A stretch of DNA of 64,000 bases from Tautonia sociabilis (lineage in GTDB: Bacteria > Planctomycetota > Planctomycetia > Isosphaerales > Isosphaeraceae): positions 62,001 to 126,000 of the forward strand of contig NZ_RYZH01000004.1 of assembly GCF_003977685.1 (NCBI RefSeq), read 5' to 3'. A program made the translations under genes and the position numbers. Shown piece by piece: positions 1-8,189 of the stretch (positions within the stretch are counted from its first letter, which is position 1; every line of letters starts with the position of its first letter). Below the pieces are notes generated by a model. It saw only the letters and a program-made list of their open reading frames with translations. It was not told the origin of the DNA and did not search any database.

Positions 1-653
1 TCCCGGTCCCGGTCCAGCAGGGCGATCAGCGCCGCGCAGACCTCCTTCAAATTGTGCGGCGGGATGTTCGTCGCCATGCCGACGGCGATGCCCGAGGTGC
101 CGTTGATCAGCAGGTTCGGCACCTGGGCGGGCAACACGATCGGCTCGTCGGCGGTCGAGGCGTAGTTCGGGCGGAAGTCGACCGTGCCCTCGCGCAGCTC
201 GGTCAGCAACTCCTGGGCGATCGGAGTCAGGCGGCACTCGGTGTACCGCATGGCCGCCGGCGGGTCGCCATCGACGGAGCCGAAGTTGCCGTAGCCCTCG
301 ATCAGCGGGTAGCGGAGGCTGAACGGCTGCGCCATCCGCACCAGGGCGTCGTAGATCGACTGGTCGCCGTGCGGGTGATACGTCTTCATCGCCTCGCCGA
401 CGACGGCGGCGCTTTTGATATAGCGGCCGTCGGCCGTCACGCGCAGGTCGGCCCACATGGCGTACAAGATCCGGCGCTGCACCGGCTTCAGCCCGTCACG
501 AACGTCCGGCAGGGCCCGAGACGTGATCACGCTCAAGGCGTAATTCAGATACCGCTCTCGCGTCGCCTCGGCCAGCGGGACGACCTCGATCACCTCGTTG
601 CGCCCGGCCCCCTCGCCGCGGCCATCGCCATGGTTCTGCCGTCTTCGGGCCAT
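1..653 (-). CDS. gyrA: Type IIA DNA topoisomerase subunit A (GyrA/ParC), N-terminal part, cut by the window edge
   Basis: This is the strand-passing subunit of DNA gyrase or topoisomerase IV, which cuts both DNA strands through a tyrosine and reseals them with its GyrB/ParE partner. About 217 residues are visible and the 3' part lies off the left edge. Conserved blocks seen in order are [44 protein letters not shown] with the active-site tyrosine at residue 137, and [14 protein letters not shown]. The ATG at 653 begins MARRRQN and leaves a basic, Gly-rich tail of about 25 residues before the first conserved helix. A TTGCAC-17-TATCGT promoter sits about 70 bases upstream. The residue aligned with E. 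coli GyrA Ser83 is Gln. The fragment has GyrA-like blocks, but a ParC-type paralogue cannot be excluded without the C-terminal domain. Confidence 0.93.
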   Translation of the reverse strand, partial: MARRRQNHGDGRGEGAGRNEVIEVVPLAEATRERYLNYALSVITSRALPDVRDGLKPVQRRILYAMWADLRVTADGRYIKSAAVVGEAMKTYHPHGDQSIYDALVRMAQPFSLRYPLIEGYGNFGSVDGDPPAAMRYTECRLTPIAQELLTELREGTVDFRPNYASTADEPIVLPAQVPNLLINGTSGIAVGMATNIPPHNLKEVCAALIALLDRDR

Positions 654-722
654 GCTCTCGCCTCGTGCTCGGACGATCGGGCCCGCCCGGCCCGCCGGTC
701 CCTCCCTCCGGTCCCGTACTGT

Positions 723-751
723 ACGATAATTCGATCGTCCGGCCAGTGCAA
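723..751 (-). promoter_or_regulatory. Sigma70-type promoter for the topoisomerase gene
   Basis: Read leftward, TTGCAC (746-751) is followed after exactly 17 bases by TATCGT (723-728). The patch is clearly more AT-rich than its surroundings. A transcript starting near 716 would have a leader of about 63 bases. This is sequence inference only. Confidence 0.6.
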
Positions 752-1335
752 GTGAATTGAGTGTACAAAGATATCGGTTTCGCGGTCCAGTCGTCCCCCG
801 GGGGCCGCCACCGGCCCTGCCGTCGAGGAATCGGAGCGGTCCGGCGACCGACCGGGATCGCGGGCCGGCTGGCCCTGGGGTGATGGCTCCGGACGGCTCG
901 GCGATCGGCGGCGGGCGCCTCCCGGATGGTCCGTCGGCGCCGGGATCGGCGGTCGGCCGAGGCCGACGTCCGGCAGGAGATTCGAGCCCGGCTGCCGGGA
1001 GGAGACGACGGCCGAGCCGCCGGGGGGCGGCTTGATCGGACGACCTGGCGAGCTATGATGGGCGGGGAGGGGAGTCCCCCCGAACCCGATCCGCCCGGCA
1101 CGTCTCCGGATCCTCGGACTCCTTCGAAACGGAACAGGAGGCCCGCGATGCGACGCGACCGACCCCGATCGGCGACGCGGGCCCGACGGCCCCGCCTCCC
1201 CCATCGGCCCGGCACCGGGTCGGACTGAACGGAACCGACCTCCTCCCCAGCCGTCCCGTCTCATCGCGGCCCCATCGACCGACCGGCGACCCTCGGGCCG
1301 AGACGCCCGCCGGTCCTCGCGAGAGGAAAGCTCCC
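752..1335. other. Intergenic spacer without a recognisable gene
   Basis: This is the rest of the divergent spacer between the topoisomerase and the RbfA-like gene. The open frames here are low-complexity Arg/Pro/Gly-rich products on both strands, as expected from GC-rich non-coding DNA. No RNA gene or clear promoter for the rightward gene was seen. Confidence 0.6.
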
Positions 1336-1776
1336 ATGTCCTCGCGCAAGAAGCTCCCCCGAGGCGCGGTCGACCCCCGGCGCGTCTTCGCCCCCGGCCC
1401 CGGCCCCGGCCCCGGCCCCGGCCGATCCGGGCCGAAGAACGGTCGCAAGACGATGCAGCTTTGCTCTCAGGTCCAGCGGACCGTCGAGCAGGTGATCCTC
1501 GGCGACCTCGACGACGACGTGCTGCGCAACCTCTGCGTTCTCTCCGTCGAGCCGGCGCCGGACGACTCCCGGCTGCTGGTCACGGTCGGGCCGTTCGCCC
1601 CGAACGTGCCGGTCGACCCGCTGAAGGTGATGGAGCACCTCGGCGCCGCCTCGGGGCACATCCGCTCGGAGGTCGCCGCCGCGATCACCCGGCGCAAGAC
1701 GCCCACCTTGATCTACCAGGTCGCCCCTCCCGGCCCCCCGCCGGGATCGCCGCCGAGCCCGGTGTCCCAGGCCTAA
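1336..1776 (+). CDS. RbfA-like ribosome-binding factor
   Basis: The 146-residue product resembles ribosome-binding factor A, a KH-like protein that helps 16S rRNA 5' end maturation on the 30S subunit. A basic tail with a Gly-Pro repeat (about residues 22-30) leads into the core. The core has a QVQRTVEQVIL helix, a strand pair around VLSVEPAPDDSRLLV, and the block ASGHIRSEVAAAI followed by RRKTPTLIYQV, which matches the RbfA pattern of ASGxIR, a helix and PxLxF. A Pro-rich tail replaces the usual C-terminal acidic tail. The gene stands apart from the usual nusA-infB-truB context. The match is by pattern only, so a diverged paralogue is possible. Confidence 0.6.
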   Translation: MSSRKKLPRGAVDPRRVFAPGPGPGPGPGRSGPKNGRKTMQLCSQVQRTVEQVILGDLDDDVLRNLCVLSVEPAPDDSRLLVTVGPFAPNVPVDPLKVMEHLGAASGHIRSEVAAAITRRKTPTLIYQVAPPGPPPGSPPSPVSQA

Positions 1777-2144
1777 GTGGCGGGTGCCCTTCGGCCGAAA
1801 CCAGGAGGAGGAGCCATCGCCATCGCCATCGCCATCGGTACGCCGAGGATCCCTCGCGATCGCTCGACGCCGGCGCCGACTCGAAATCGGCGTCGACGTG
1901 TCGAAGTCGACGTCGGCCCGGGAACCAGCCCTCCCTCGGCGATCGAGCAAGGGGACCGGCCCATGCGGACGAACCGATTCCGGGCGGCTCGCCCACTCGG
2001 CCCCCGTGATGGGGTCGAGCCGGATCGGTCGACATTGCGACGCCGGGGGCCTAGGATGGAGAAGGATCGAGAACGCCCGATCCGACACGTCCGCTCCGCC
2101 CCTCGACACAATCAGGTCCGATTCCCGGACCGGAGGGTCGACCG
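1777..2144. other. Intergenic spacer with a GCCATC hexamer run
   Basis: No gene is supported here. The spacer contains four perfect GCCATC units (1813-1836) and, near 1865-1915, several imperfect GTCGAC-rich inverted repeats. The frames across it give Arg/Pro-rich products without family features. Confidence 0.5.
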
Positions 2145-2843
2145 ATGCGACGGTTGCTCGTCCTGCCGCTCTGGGCTGTGATCGCGGCCCCGGTCCATGC
2201 CCAAAGTTTCGCGCCGGCCCAGTCCCGGGCCGCCGAGCCCCCTCCCCCTCGCCTCCGGGTGCTGGCCGGGGACACCCAGCCGGGAGCGGCGATCGGAGGA
2301 AATCGGCCGGTGCTGAGCAACGGGATGCCGGTCCCTGTTCCTCTGGGCCTGGCCGGGCCCGGCCAGCCCAACGGCGTGCTGTTCGCCCGGGTTCCCACCT
2401 CCGGCGCCACCGTCTCGGTGTCCCCCTCGGCCATCGCCAACGGCACCCGACTGTACACCTACACCAACGCCAACGGCGGGCTGGAGTCGGTCCTCTACGA
2501 CCCCGGCACCGGGGCGACGGTCGTCTACGACCAGTCGGTCAGTTTCAGCCTCCAGGGGAGTCCCGGCTCGATCGGGCCCGGAGGGACCCCGAGGACCGGC
2601 GACGACTCGGCCGCCGGCTTCATCAACAACCCGAGCTTCAGCCTCCAGCCCGGCCAGGCGGTCCCCACCTCGGGCATCCCGCTGCTGAACCAGGCGATGC
2701 CCTCCTACGACTTCCGCGGCAACCTCGGCCTCGGAACCCCCGCGACCTCCGGCCCGGCGACCCCCTCCCCCTTCGCCGGTACCCCGATGCAATCCGTCAG
2801 CTCCCCCTCCCCCGGGCCGAGCTTCAGCATCACTCCCCCGTGA
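2145..2843 (+). CDS. Secreted hypothetical protein
   Basis: This 232-residue protein is not recognised. Residues 1-20 form a Sec signal peptide (MRRLLVLPLWAVIAAPVHA, with cleavage likely after AHA-type VHA). The mature part is rich in Gly, Pro, Ser and Thr. It has a middle block with repeated small beta-like phrases (TRLYTYTNANGGLES, GATVVYDQSVSF) and ends in a Pro/Ser-rich tail. No catalytic motif, transmembrane helix or metal motif is visible. It reads alone in its direction with long spacers on both sides. The composition suggests an exported envelope or matrix protein; no function can be assigned. Confidence 0.7.
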   Translation: MRRLLVLPLWAVIAAPVHAQSFAPAQSRAAEPPPPRLRVLAGDTQPGAAIGGNRPVLSNGMPVPVPLGLAGPGQPNGVLFARVPTSGATVSVSPSAIANGTRLYTYTNANGGLESVLYDPGTGATVVYDQSVSFSLQGSPGSIGPGGTPRTGDDSAAGFINNPSFSLQPGQAVPTSGIPLLNQAMPSYDFRGNLGLGTPATSGPATPSPFAGTPMQSVSSPSPGPSFSITPP

Positions 2844-3470
2844 TCCCGGTCGAGGAGTCTCGGCCCGCTCCGGAGGCCGGCGGCTCCCGGCTGGTGTGCT
2901 CGAACGTCGGATCGTTGGCTCGGGGAAGAGGCGAGTCTCCCCCAGTCCCGCCAGCCGCTCAACGCGGGAGTCGACCCCACTCCCGCATCTCGTCCGTTCC
3001 CCTGGAGGCCAGTCCCTCGGCGCCCCGTCCCGAATCGGACCGGCCCCGGACCCCTCCAGTCGCCGTCGCCGATGCCATCGCGGTCAAATCGCCGAGCTCG
3101 CTCCCACCCGGTCGGCCGCCGCCGATCAGGGCCGATCGCGAGGATCGCCCCCGAGGCCGCGTCCCTCTCCCCCCCAAGGGGGGGAGGGCGGGCGATCGGA
3201 CTCCTCCCGGCCCCCGGTCGCATCGGGGACGTTCCCGTTCCCGTCGTCGGGCCCGGAGTCCTGGTTCGGCCCGCCGACCGGCATGATCGAGGCCGAGCGG
3301 ACGTAGAACTCCCAGGCGGTCCAGGCTGCTGTAGCCCGCATTTTTCCCTGACGTGACCAGTTTACGGAGTCGGCATTGGTCCCGGAGTCCGGCCAGATTC
3401 TCCGAGCGGACGACCAGGAGGAATCCGGGCGATTCGGCCGATTCTTCGGAAATTTTGCAAAATCGCTGGA
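2844..3470. other. Long intergenic spacer
   Basis: No convincing gene was found. The spacer becomes less GC-rich towards its right end, where the promoter of the repeat protein lies. A 71-codon leftward frame ending near 3126 was considered and not accepted. Confidence 0.5.
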
Positions 3471-3497
3471 TTGCCCAAATTGGAGGCGTTATATACT
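3471..3497 (+). promoter_or_regulatory. Candidate promoter of the Ala/Pro/Lys repeat protein
   Basis: TTGCCC (3471-3476) and TATACT (3492-3497) lie in an AT-rich patch 90-120 bases before the start codon. The 15-base spacing is shorter than ideal. No better pair was seen in this spacer. Confidence 0.4.
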
Positions 3498-3588
3498 GGA
3501 GCAGACCTCGGCTGCGAGCCGCGGCAGCGCGGTATTCGGTCGGAGGTAGTCGACTACGAGTCCCGAGAATCCGAGGAGCTCGCAAGAG

Positions 3589-4248
3589 ATGTCCATCCGT
3601 CACTTCGTCCGCGGCGTGGCCGCTGCCGCGGTCCTGGGCTGGTTCGGCTCGGCGGCCGACGCCCAGTCCAAGCAGATGCCGACCCCGCAGGCGCCGGCCA
3701 AGGCGGCTCCGGCCCCGCAGGCTCCCGCCAAGGCCGCTCCGGCTCCGGCTCCGGCCCCGCAGGCGCCGGCCAAGGCGGCTCCGGCTCCGCAGGCGCCGGC
3801 CAAGGCCGCTCCGGCCCCGGCTCCGCAGGCGCCGGCCAAGGCGGCTCCGGCTCCGGCCCCGCAGGCGCCGGCCAAGGCGGCTCCGGCTTCGGCCCCGGCT
3901 CCGGCTCCGCAGGCGCCGGCCAAGGCCGCTCCGGCCCCGGCTCCGGCCCCGCAGGCTCCCGCCAAGGCCGCTCCGGCCCCGGCTCCGCAGGCGCCGGCCA
4001 AGGCCGCTCCGGCCCCGGCTCCGCAGGCGCCGGCCAAGGCCGCTCCGGCCCCGGCTCCGGCTCCGCAGGCTCCCGCCAAGGCCGCTCCGGCCCCGGCTCC
4101 GGCTCCGCAGGCTCCCGCCAAGGCCGCTCCGGCCCCGGCCCCGCAGGCTCCCGCCAAGGCCGCTCCGGCTCCGGAGGCTCCCGCCAAGGCGGCTCCGGCC
4201 CCGGCTCCGGCTCCTCAGGCGCCGGCCAAGGCCACCGGCCAGGCCTGA
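3589..4248 (+). CDS. Secreted Ala/Pro/Lys-rich repeat protein
   Basis: The 219-residue product has a clear signal peptide (MSIRHFVRGVAAAAVLGWFG, cleavage likely after ADA at about residue 25). Almost the whole mature chain is a tandem array of 15 units ending in APAK. Fourteen boxes are QAPAK and one is EAPAK, separated by (AP)n spacers of variable length. One unit carries a Ser substitution (APASAPAP). Such AP-rich, lysine-spaced chains are extended and positively charged, which fits a linker or polyanion-binding role at the cell surface; that role is inference. The DNA repeat leaves several frames open on both strands. A strong terminator follows. No homologous family with known function is recognised. 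Confidence 0.8.
   Translation: MSIRHFVRGVAAAAVLGWFGSAADAQSKQMPTPQAPAKAAPAPQAPAKAAPAPAPAPQAPAKAAPAPQAPAKAAPAPAPQAPAKAAPAPAPQAPAKAAPASAPAPAPQAPAKAAPAPAPAPQAPAKAAPAPAPQAPAKAAPAPAPQAPAKAAPAPAPAPQAPAKAAPAPAPAPQAPAKAAPAPAPQAPAKAAPAPEAPAKAAPAPAPAPQAPAKATGQA
3676..4230 (+). repeat. Coding tandem repeat array (APAK units)
   Basis: This imperfect minisatellite encodes the 15 APAK units. Unit lengths vary in steps of six bases, which corresponds to adding or losing one Ala-Pro pair, so the frame is always kept. The variation suggests expansion and contraction by slippage or recombination. Confidence 0.9.
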
Positions 4249-4319
4249 TCGGCTTCGGCTCGTCGGTCGGATTGGACCTCCCGGTTCGGTCGGAGGCGAC
4301 CGGATCGATGCCGCTCTCG

Positions 4320-4355
4320 CGCCCAGGCCCCGGGAATCGACCCGGGGTCTGGGCG
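4320..4355 (+). terminator. Intrinsic terminator after the repeat protein
   Basis: A 15-bp stem (4320-4334 with 4341-4355, one G-T pair) encloses a 6-base loop and is followed by TTT. It lies 71 bases after the stop codon of the repeat protein and before the sulfatase, so the two genes are probably separate transcripts. Confidence 0.75.
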
Positions 4356-4469
4356 TTTGGCGTGGGGGAGTCGGGATTTGACGGCCGGCGCCGGTCATCC
4401 GATCATGGCGGCTGGTCGCGACCCGATCCCGGGAGGGCTCCGGTCGGGGCGGCCGGGGAGTCGGATCGC

Positions 4470-5930
4470 ATGGGAACGATGGTCCTCCTGCTCTCGGCCC
4501 TGCCGGCGATCGGAGGCGTCGGCGATCCTCCGCTTCCGCGGTCTCCGGATCGGCCCCACGTGCTGCTGATCCTGCTCGACGACCTCGGCTACGGCGACCT
4601 CGGCTGCTTCAACCCCGACGCCCGGACCCGGACGCCTCACATCGACCGCCTGGCCGCCGAGGGGATCCGCTTCACCGACGCCCACGCGCCGGGATCGGTC
4701 TGCGTCCCCTCGCGCTACGGCCTGCTGACCGGCCGCTATCCCTGGCGCGCCGAGCTGTCCTGGACCGAGCGCGCCGTCATCGAGCCGGGGAGGAAGACGA
4801 TCGCCTCGATCCTCCAAGAGGCCGGCTACGCCACCTCCCTGGTCGGCAAGTGGCACCAGGGCTTCGACGGCGGCATCGACTTCGCGTCCGACGCTCCCCT
4901 GTCCGGCGGCCCGGTCGACCGCGGCTTCGACGCCTTCTTCGGGATGCACGCCTCGCTCGACATCCCCCCGTACTTCTTCATCCGGGGGAACCGAGCCGTC
5001 GCCGCCCCCTCCGGGACGATCGCCGACCACGTCAGCCCCGAGCCCTGGACCCGCATCCAGGGGGCCTTCTGGCGAGGAGGGCCGATCTCTCCCGACTTCC
5101 GGATGGCCGAGGTCCTCCCCCGATTCGCCGACGAGGCCGTCTCCGAGCTGACTCGACGGGCCGAGAGCGCCGCCGACCGGCCGTTCTTCCTCGAACTCGC
5201 CCTGACCGCCCCCCACACCCCCTGGCTGCCGAGCCCTCGGTTCGAGACGGACGGCCCGACCGGGCTCTACGGCGCCTTCGTCGCGAACGTCGACGCCGAG
5301 GTCGGCCGGGTGCTCGACGCCCTCGACCGCCTCGGCCTGCGCGACTCGACGCTGGTCGTCCTCGCCAGCGACAACGGCCCGGTCTGGTACCCCAAGGACG
5401 TCGATCGCACCGAGCACCGCGCCGCCGGCCCCTTCCGGGGCATGAAGGGGGATGCCTGGGAAGGGGGCCACCGCATACCTCTAATCGTCCGATGGCCCGG
5501 CATCGCCCCCGCCGGCACCTCCTGCGACGCCCTCTGCTGCTTCACCGACCTGATGGCCACCCTCGCCGCCCTGGTCCGCCTCGACCTCCCCGACGACGCC
5601 GGCGAGGACAGCGTCAACCTCCTGCCCCTCTGGCGAGGCGAGGTCCCCGAGCGGCCGATCCGGGAGTCGCTCGTCGTCCAGTCCTCCAGCGGGGTGCTCG
5701 CCGTCCGCCAGGGGGACTGGGTCCTCATCCCCTCCCTCGGCAGCGGCGGCTTCTCCGATCCCCGCCGCGTTCCCCCCGAGCCCGGCGGCCCCACCGGCCA
5801 GCTCTACGACCTCTCCACCGACCCCGGCCAGCAGCACAACCGCTTCCTCGACCGCCCCGACGTCGTCGCCCGGCTCTCCTCCCTCCTCGACCGCCTCCGC
5901 CAGGACGGCCGGAGCCGCCCCCGAGAGTGA
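4470..5930 (+). CDS. Type I sulfatase (formylglycine-dependent)
   Basis: The 486-residue enzyme should hydrolyse sulfate esters, probably of sulfated polysaccharides. The metal-binding start LLDDLGYGD has Asp37 and Asp38. The formylglycine motif CVPSR has Cys78 as the residue converted by the maturase, followed by LLTGRYPWR. GKWH, ASDNGP and a GGHRIPLIVRWPG block also match the family. Length is normal for arylsulfatase A-like planctomycete enzymes. The ATG at 4470 follows GGGGAG and gives a short hydrophobic N-terminus (MVLLLSALPAIGG), so export is likely. The frame is open upstream only because of the repeat gene before it. The substrate cannot be told from sequence, and no carbohydrate-binding partner adjoins it. 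Confidence 0.92.
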   Translation: MGTMVLLLSALPAIGGVGDPPLPRSPDRPHVLLILLDDLGYGDLGCFNPDARTRTPHIDRLAAEGIRFTDAHAPGSVCVPSRYGLLTGRYPWRAELSWTERAVIEPGRKTIASILQEAGYATSLVGKWHQGFDGGIDFASDAPLSGGPVDRGFDAFFGMHASLDIPPYFFIRGNRAVAAPSGTIADHVSPEPWTRIQGAFWRGGPISPDFRMAEVLPRFADEAVSELTRRAESAADRPFFLELALTAPHTPWLPSPRFETDGPTGLYGAFVANVDAEVGRVLDALDRLGLRDSTLVVLASDNGPVWYPKDVDRTEHRAAGPFRGMKGDAWEGGHRIPLIVRWPGIAPAGTSCDALCCFTDLMATLAALVRLDLPDDAGEDSVNLLPLWRGEVPERPIRESLVVQSSSGVLAVRQGDWVLIPSLGSGGFSDPRRVPPEPGGPTGQLYDLSTDPGQQHNRFLDRPDVVARLSSLLDRLRQDGRSRPRE

Positions 5931-6130
5931 CCGGCGCCGGATTGTGCTGATGGCGCACCAAACCTCCGGCGCGGCCGGGTTTGGGTCGACCCCGGTTGGT
6001 GGGCCGGCGGGATGGATCGGAGGGGATTCCCGGTGATCGTCTCGGCTTGGGTGCGCGTCGCCGAGGAGCTTTGGTGGGAGCACACCCACCGTCGGGCTGC
6101 CTTCGGACCGCGATGCCGATGACCGGCGGG

Positions 6131-6156
6131 CACACGCAAGACGTGTTCGGCGTGTG
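6131..6156 (-). terminator. Stem-loop just downstream of tRNA-Ile
   Basis: A 7-bp perfect stem (6131-6137 with 6150-6156) with a 12-base loop lies 13 bases beyond the tRNA 3' end. There is no U tract, so it may be a processing or weak termination structure. Confidence 0.3.
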
Positions 6157-6168
6157 ACTTGAGGCGAA

Positions 6169-6242
6169 TGGGCGCACCAGGATTCGAACCTGGGACCTCA
6201 CCCTTATCAGGGGTGCGCTCTGACCAACTGAGCTATGCGCCC
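6169..6242 (-). tRNA. tRNA-Ile (anticodon GAT)
   Basis: The 74-base gene folds as a cloverleaf. The acceptor stem GGGCGCA pairs with TGCGCCC, followed by discriminator A. The D-arm has AGCTCAGTTGGTCAGAGC, the anticodon loop is CTGATAA with anticodon GAT (6206-6208 on the plus strand), and the T-arm has GGTTCGAATCC. CCA is not encoded. It stands alone rather than inside an rRNA operon. Confidence 0.97.
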
Positions 6243-6264
6243 GAGGAGTGCGGGTACGAGGGCG

Positions 6265-6292
6265 ATTGTACCCGAGCCGGACGGGGAGTCAA
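6265..6292 (-). promoter_or_regulatory. Near-consensus promoter of tRNA-Ile
   Basis: Read leftward, TTGACT (6287-6292) and TACAAT (6265-6270) are 16 bases apart. Each matches the sigma70 consensus at five of six positions. A start near 6258 would put the tRNA 5' end within about 16 bases. This is the strongest promoter match in the window. Confidence 0.75.
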
Positions 6293-6649
6293 CCGTCCGG
6301 CGACCTGAGTCGTGCCCTCGGGGGATTCGGTGAGGCCCCGGTCGAGGGGACGACGCGCCTGGGGAGTGCGTCGCCTGGGGCCGGCCTTCGCCCTGCTGCC
6401 GGGGGCATCGTTGCCGGATTCCCGAGTCGATCGCCGGAGGTGTTTGGGATCGTCGCGCGGGGCTTCTCGGCTGAGGGCCGCGTCCGGGGCGTCGGGGGCT
6501 CTTCGCCCCGCCCCGCCCCGGGCCGTGGTTCCCGACCCCGGCCGCGCCGACGGTTCGCGGTTCGGTGTCGCTGAACGTGCATCGCCCGGAGGCGGGCCGA
6601 CCGGGGCCGGCCCTCGGCCGTCGTCCAGGAGATCCGGCCGGGGGGAGAG
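6293..6649. other. Intergenic spacer
   Basis: This stretch lies between the tRNA promoter and the region downstream of the MCE gene. Only GC-rich frames of Arg/Pro/Gly composition are open and no gene is supported. Confidence 0.5.
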
Positions 6650-6689
6650 GACGAGGGACGCTCCCCGGCCTCCCCGATCGTCCCTCGTC
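6650..6689 (-). terminator. Candidate terminator of the MCE gene
   Basis: An 11-bp perfect inverted repeat (6650-6660 with 6679-6689) lies about 95 bases after the MCE stop codon, reading leftward. The loop is 18 bases and there is no clear U run on that strand, so it is only a candidate. Confidence 0.35.
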
Positions 6690-6783
6690 GGCTTTTCGAG
6701 ACCTGCGGGCGCTCCCGGCGTCCCGCTCGGGGGAGGGCCGGGAGAGCCGCCGGGCAGGGGAGGAGGGAAGCAGGAGCGGGGGG

Positions 6784-7905
6784 TCAGCGGCCGTTGAGGA
6801 CGCCGGTGGTGATGAGGCCGGGATCCCGGTTGATGCGGTCGGCGAAGGAGCCGAAGGTGCGGAGGACGGCGCGGGCGTCGTTGACCGTGGCGTCGGCGGA
6901 TCGGAGGACGAGCATCAGGTCGTCGTAGAGCTGGGGGTCGGAGATCAGGCGCTGGAGGGTGCCCCGGGTGTTCAGGCGGCCCTTGCCGTCGTGGAGGTGA
7001 GCGGTGAGGACGCCGACGTCGTAGGCGATCCGGTTGGTGCGCAGGAGGATCTGGCCGAGGTTGGTGCGGGGGGTGTCGGTGGGGCCGAGCTTCAGCTCGG
7101 CGGCCACGGGCTGCAGGTCGGCGAGCACGGCGTCGAGGCGTTGGGAGGCGGAGGAGACGGTCGCCAGCGTCCGCTTGAACTGGTCCTGCGTCTCGGCGTC
7201 GAAGGCGGCGTCGAACTTCTCGGCGACGCTGCGGATGGTGGCCACGGTGGGCTTGATCTCCGACTCGTTCTCGCGGAGCACCCGGCCGAGGTCGCTGGCC
7301 ACCGCCTCGACGCTCTCGCCGGTGCGGCCCCAGGTTTCGAGGAACTCCTCGAGCTTGTCGGCCTTGCCCACGACCTCGGAGAGGTTGGTGGCGGCGGCCT
7401 CGATGGCGACCATCGTGCTGTCGGCACGCTCGACGATCTTCGAGGCGTCGGTCAGCAGCAGGAACGGGTCGGTGGCGACCACGCCCTCGACCCATCGGCC
7501 GGGGCGGGCCGACTCCTCGGGGGAGTCATACGCGGTGATCGGCCCGGTCTCGGTTCCGCTTCCGGGCAGCAGGTCGATGGCCACGTCGCCGATCAGGGCC
7601 CGGCCGAGCCGGGGGACGGTGCCGGCTCGGATCGAGTATGCCGGGTCGAGCGACAGGGTGACCAGCACCCCTTCGGGCTGGTCGGCCTCGGTGAAGGTGA
7701 AGCTGAAGACCTCGCCGACCCGGACGCCGCTCTTGCGCACGGGGATGCCGCGGTCGACCCCGGGGGCCTCGGGGAAGAAGACGGTGACGTACCGCCGCTC
7801 CTGGATCAGGGCCGGGGCCTCGAACCAGACGATCAGCATCGTCAGCACCATCCCCGAGGCGATCACGAACATGCCGATCCGGAACTGCATCACGCGGTCG
7901 TTCAT
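6784..7905 (-). CDS. MlaD/MCE-domain lipid-transport protein
   Basis: The 373-residue protein has one N-terminal transmembrane helix (about residues 9-28) and an MCE domain (about 36-120, with GIPVRKSGVRVGEV and LGRALIGDVAIDLLPG). A long helical region of about 200 residues follows, typical of substrate-binding MCE proteins that form a hydrophobic channel for lipids across the periplasm. GAGGGG precedes the ATG. Family members normally sit beside an MlaE-type permease and MlaF-type ATPase, but neither is adjacent. It may work with a transporter encoded elsewhere. The assignment to MCE is firm; the transported lipid is unknown. Confidence 0.85.
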   Translation of the reverse strand: MNDRVMQFRIGMFVIASGMVLTMLIVWFEAPALIQERRYVTVFFPEAPGVDRGIPVRKSGVRVGEVFSFTFTEADQPEGVLVTLSLDPAYSIRAGTVPRLGRALIGDVAIDLLPGSGTETGPITAYDSPEESARPGRWVEGVVATDPFLLLTDASKIVERADSTMVAIEAAATNLSEVVGKADKLEEFLETWGRTGESVEAVASDLGRVLRENESEIKPTVATIRSVAEKFDAAFDAETQDQFKRTLATVSSASQRLDAVLADLQPVAAELKLGPTDTPRTNLGQILLRTNRIAYDVGVLTAHLHDGKGRLNTRGTLQRLISDPQLYDDLMLVLRSADATVNDARAVLRTFGSFADRINRDPGLITTGVLNGR

Positions 7906-8189
7906 CTCGGGCCCCTCGTCTGGCGTCGTCTCTTCCGTGGTGTCGGTCGGCGCGGGGTCGGTCGGCCCGGCCCGGCCGGATCGATCGCTCGGTCGGTCGG
8001 CCGGACCGCCTTCTCATTATGACAGGAACCGGGGGCATCCGGCGCCGGGGACCAGGCCAGGGAACCCGCCCCCAACACCCGGATCGAGCAACGGGTTCCT
8101 GAGGGCCGCGATCGCTGCGACCCGATGCGAGACGGACCTCCGCGGGGCCAGGCGTGCGGATCGCGGTTGGGGGGCGGTGGGCCTGGGCC

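Noticed and set aside
3126..3341. Small leftward frame of 71 codons with AGGGA before its start
   Set aside because: The product is Pro/Gly/Asp-rich after the first 20 residues, has no recognised relative and lies in a spacer. Support is too weak for a gene call.
2959..4398. Leftward Arg/Ser/Gly repeat protein across the APAK array
   Set aside because: It is the complement of the repeat gene. The rightward product has a signal peptide and ribosome-compatible start, the leftward one has neither.
3471..4469. Long open frame upstream of the sulfatase, in frame with it
   Set aside because: The frame is open only because the APAK repeat DNA lacks stops in several frames. It has no conserved content, and a terminator lies between. 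The sulfatase start was set at 4470.
6131..6156. Second tRNA next to tRNA-Ile
   Set aside because: The inverted repeat is too short and has no T-arm or anticodon stem, so it was kept only as a weak stem-loop.
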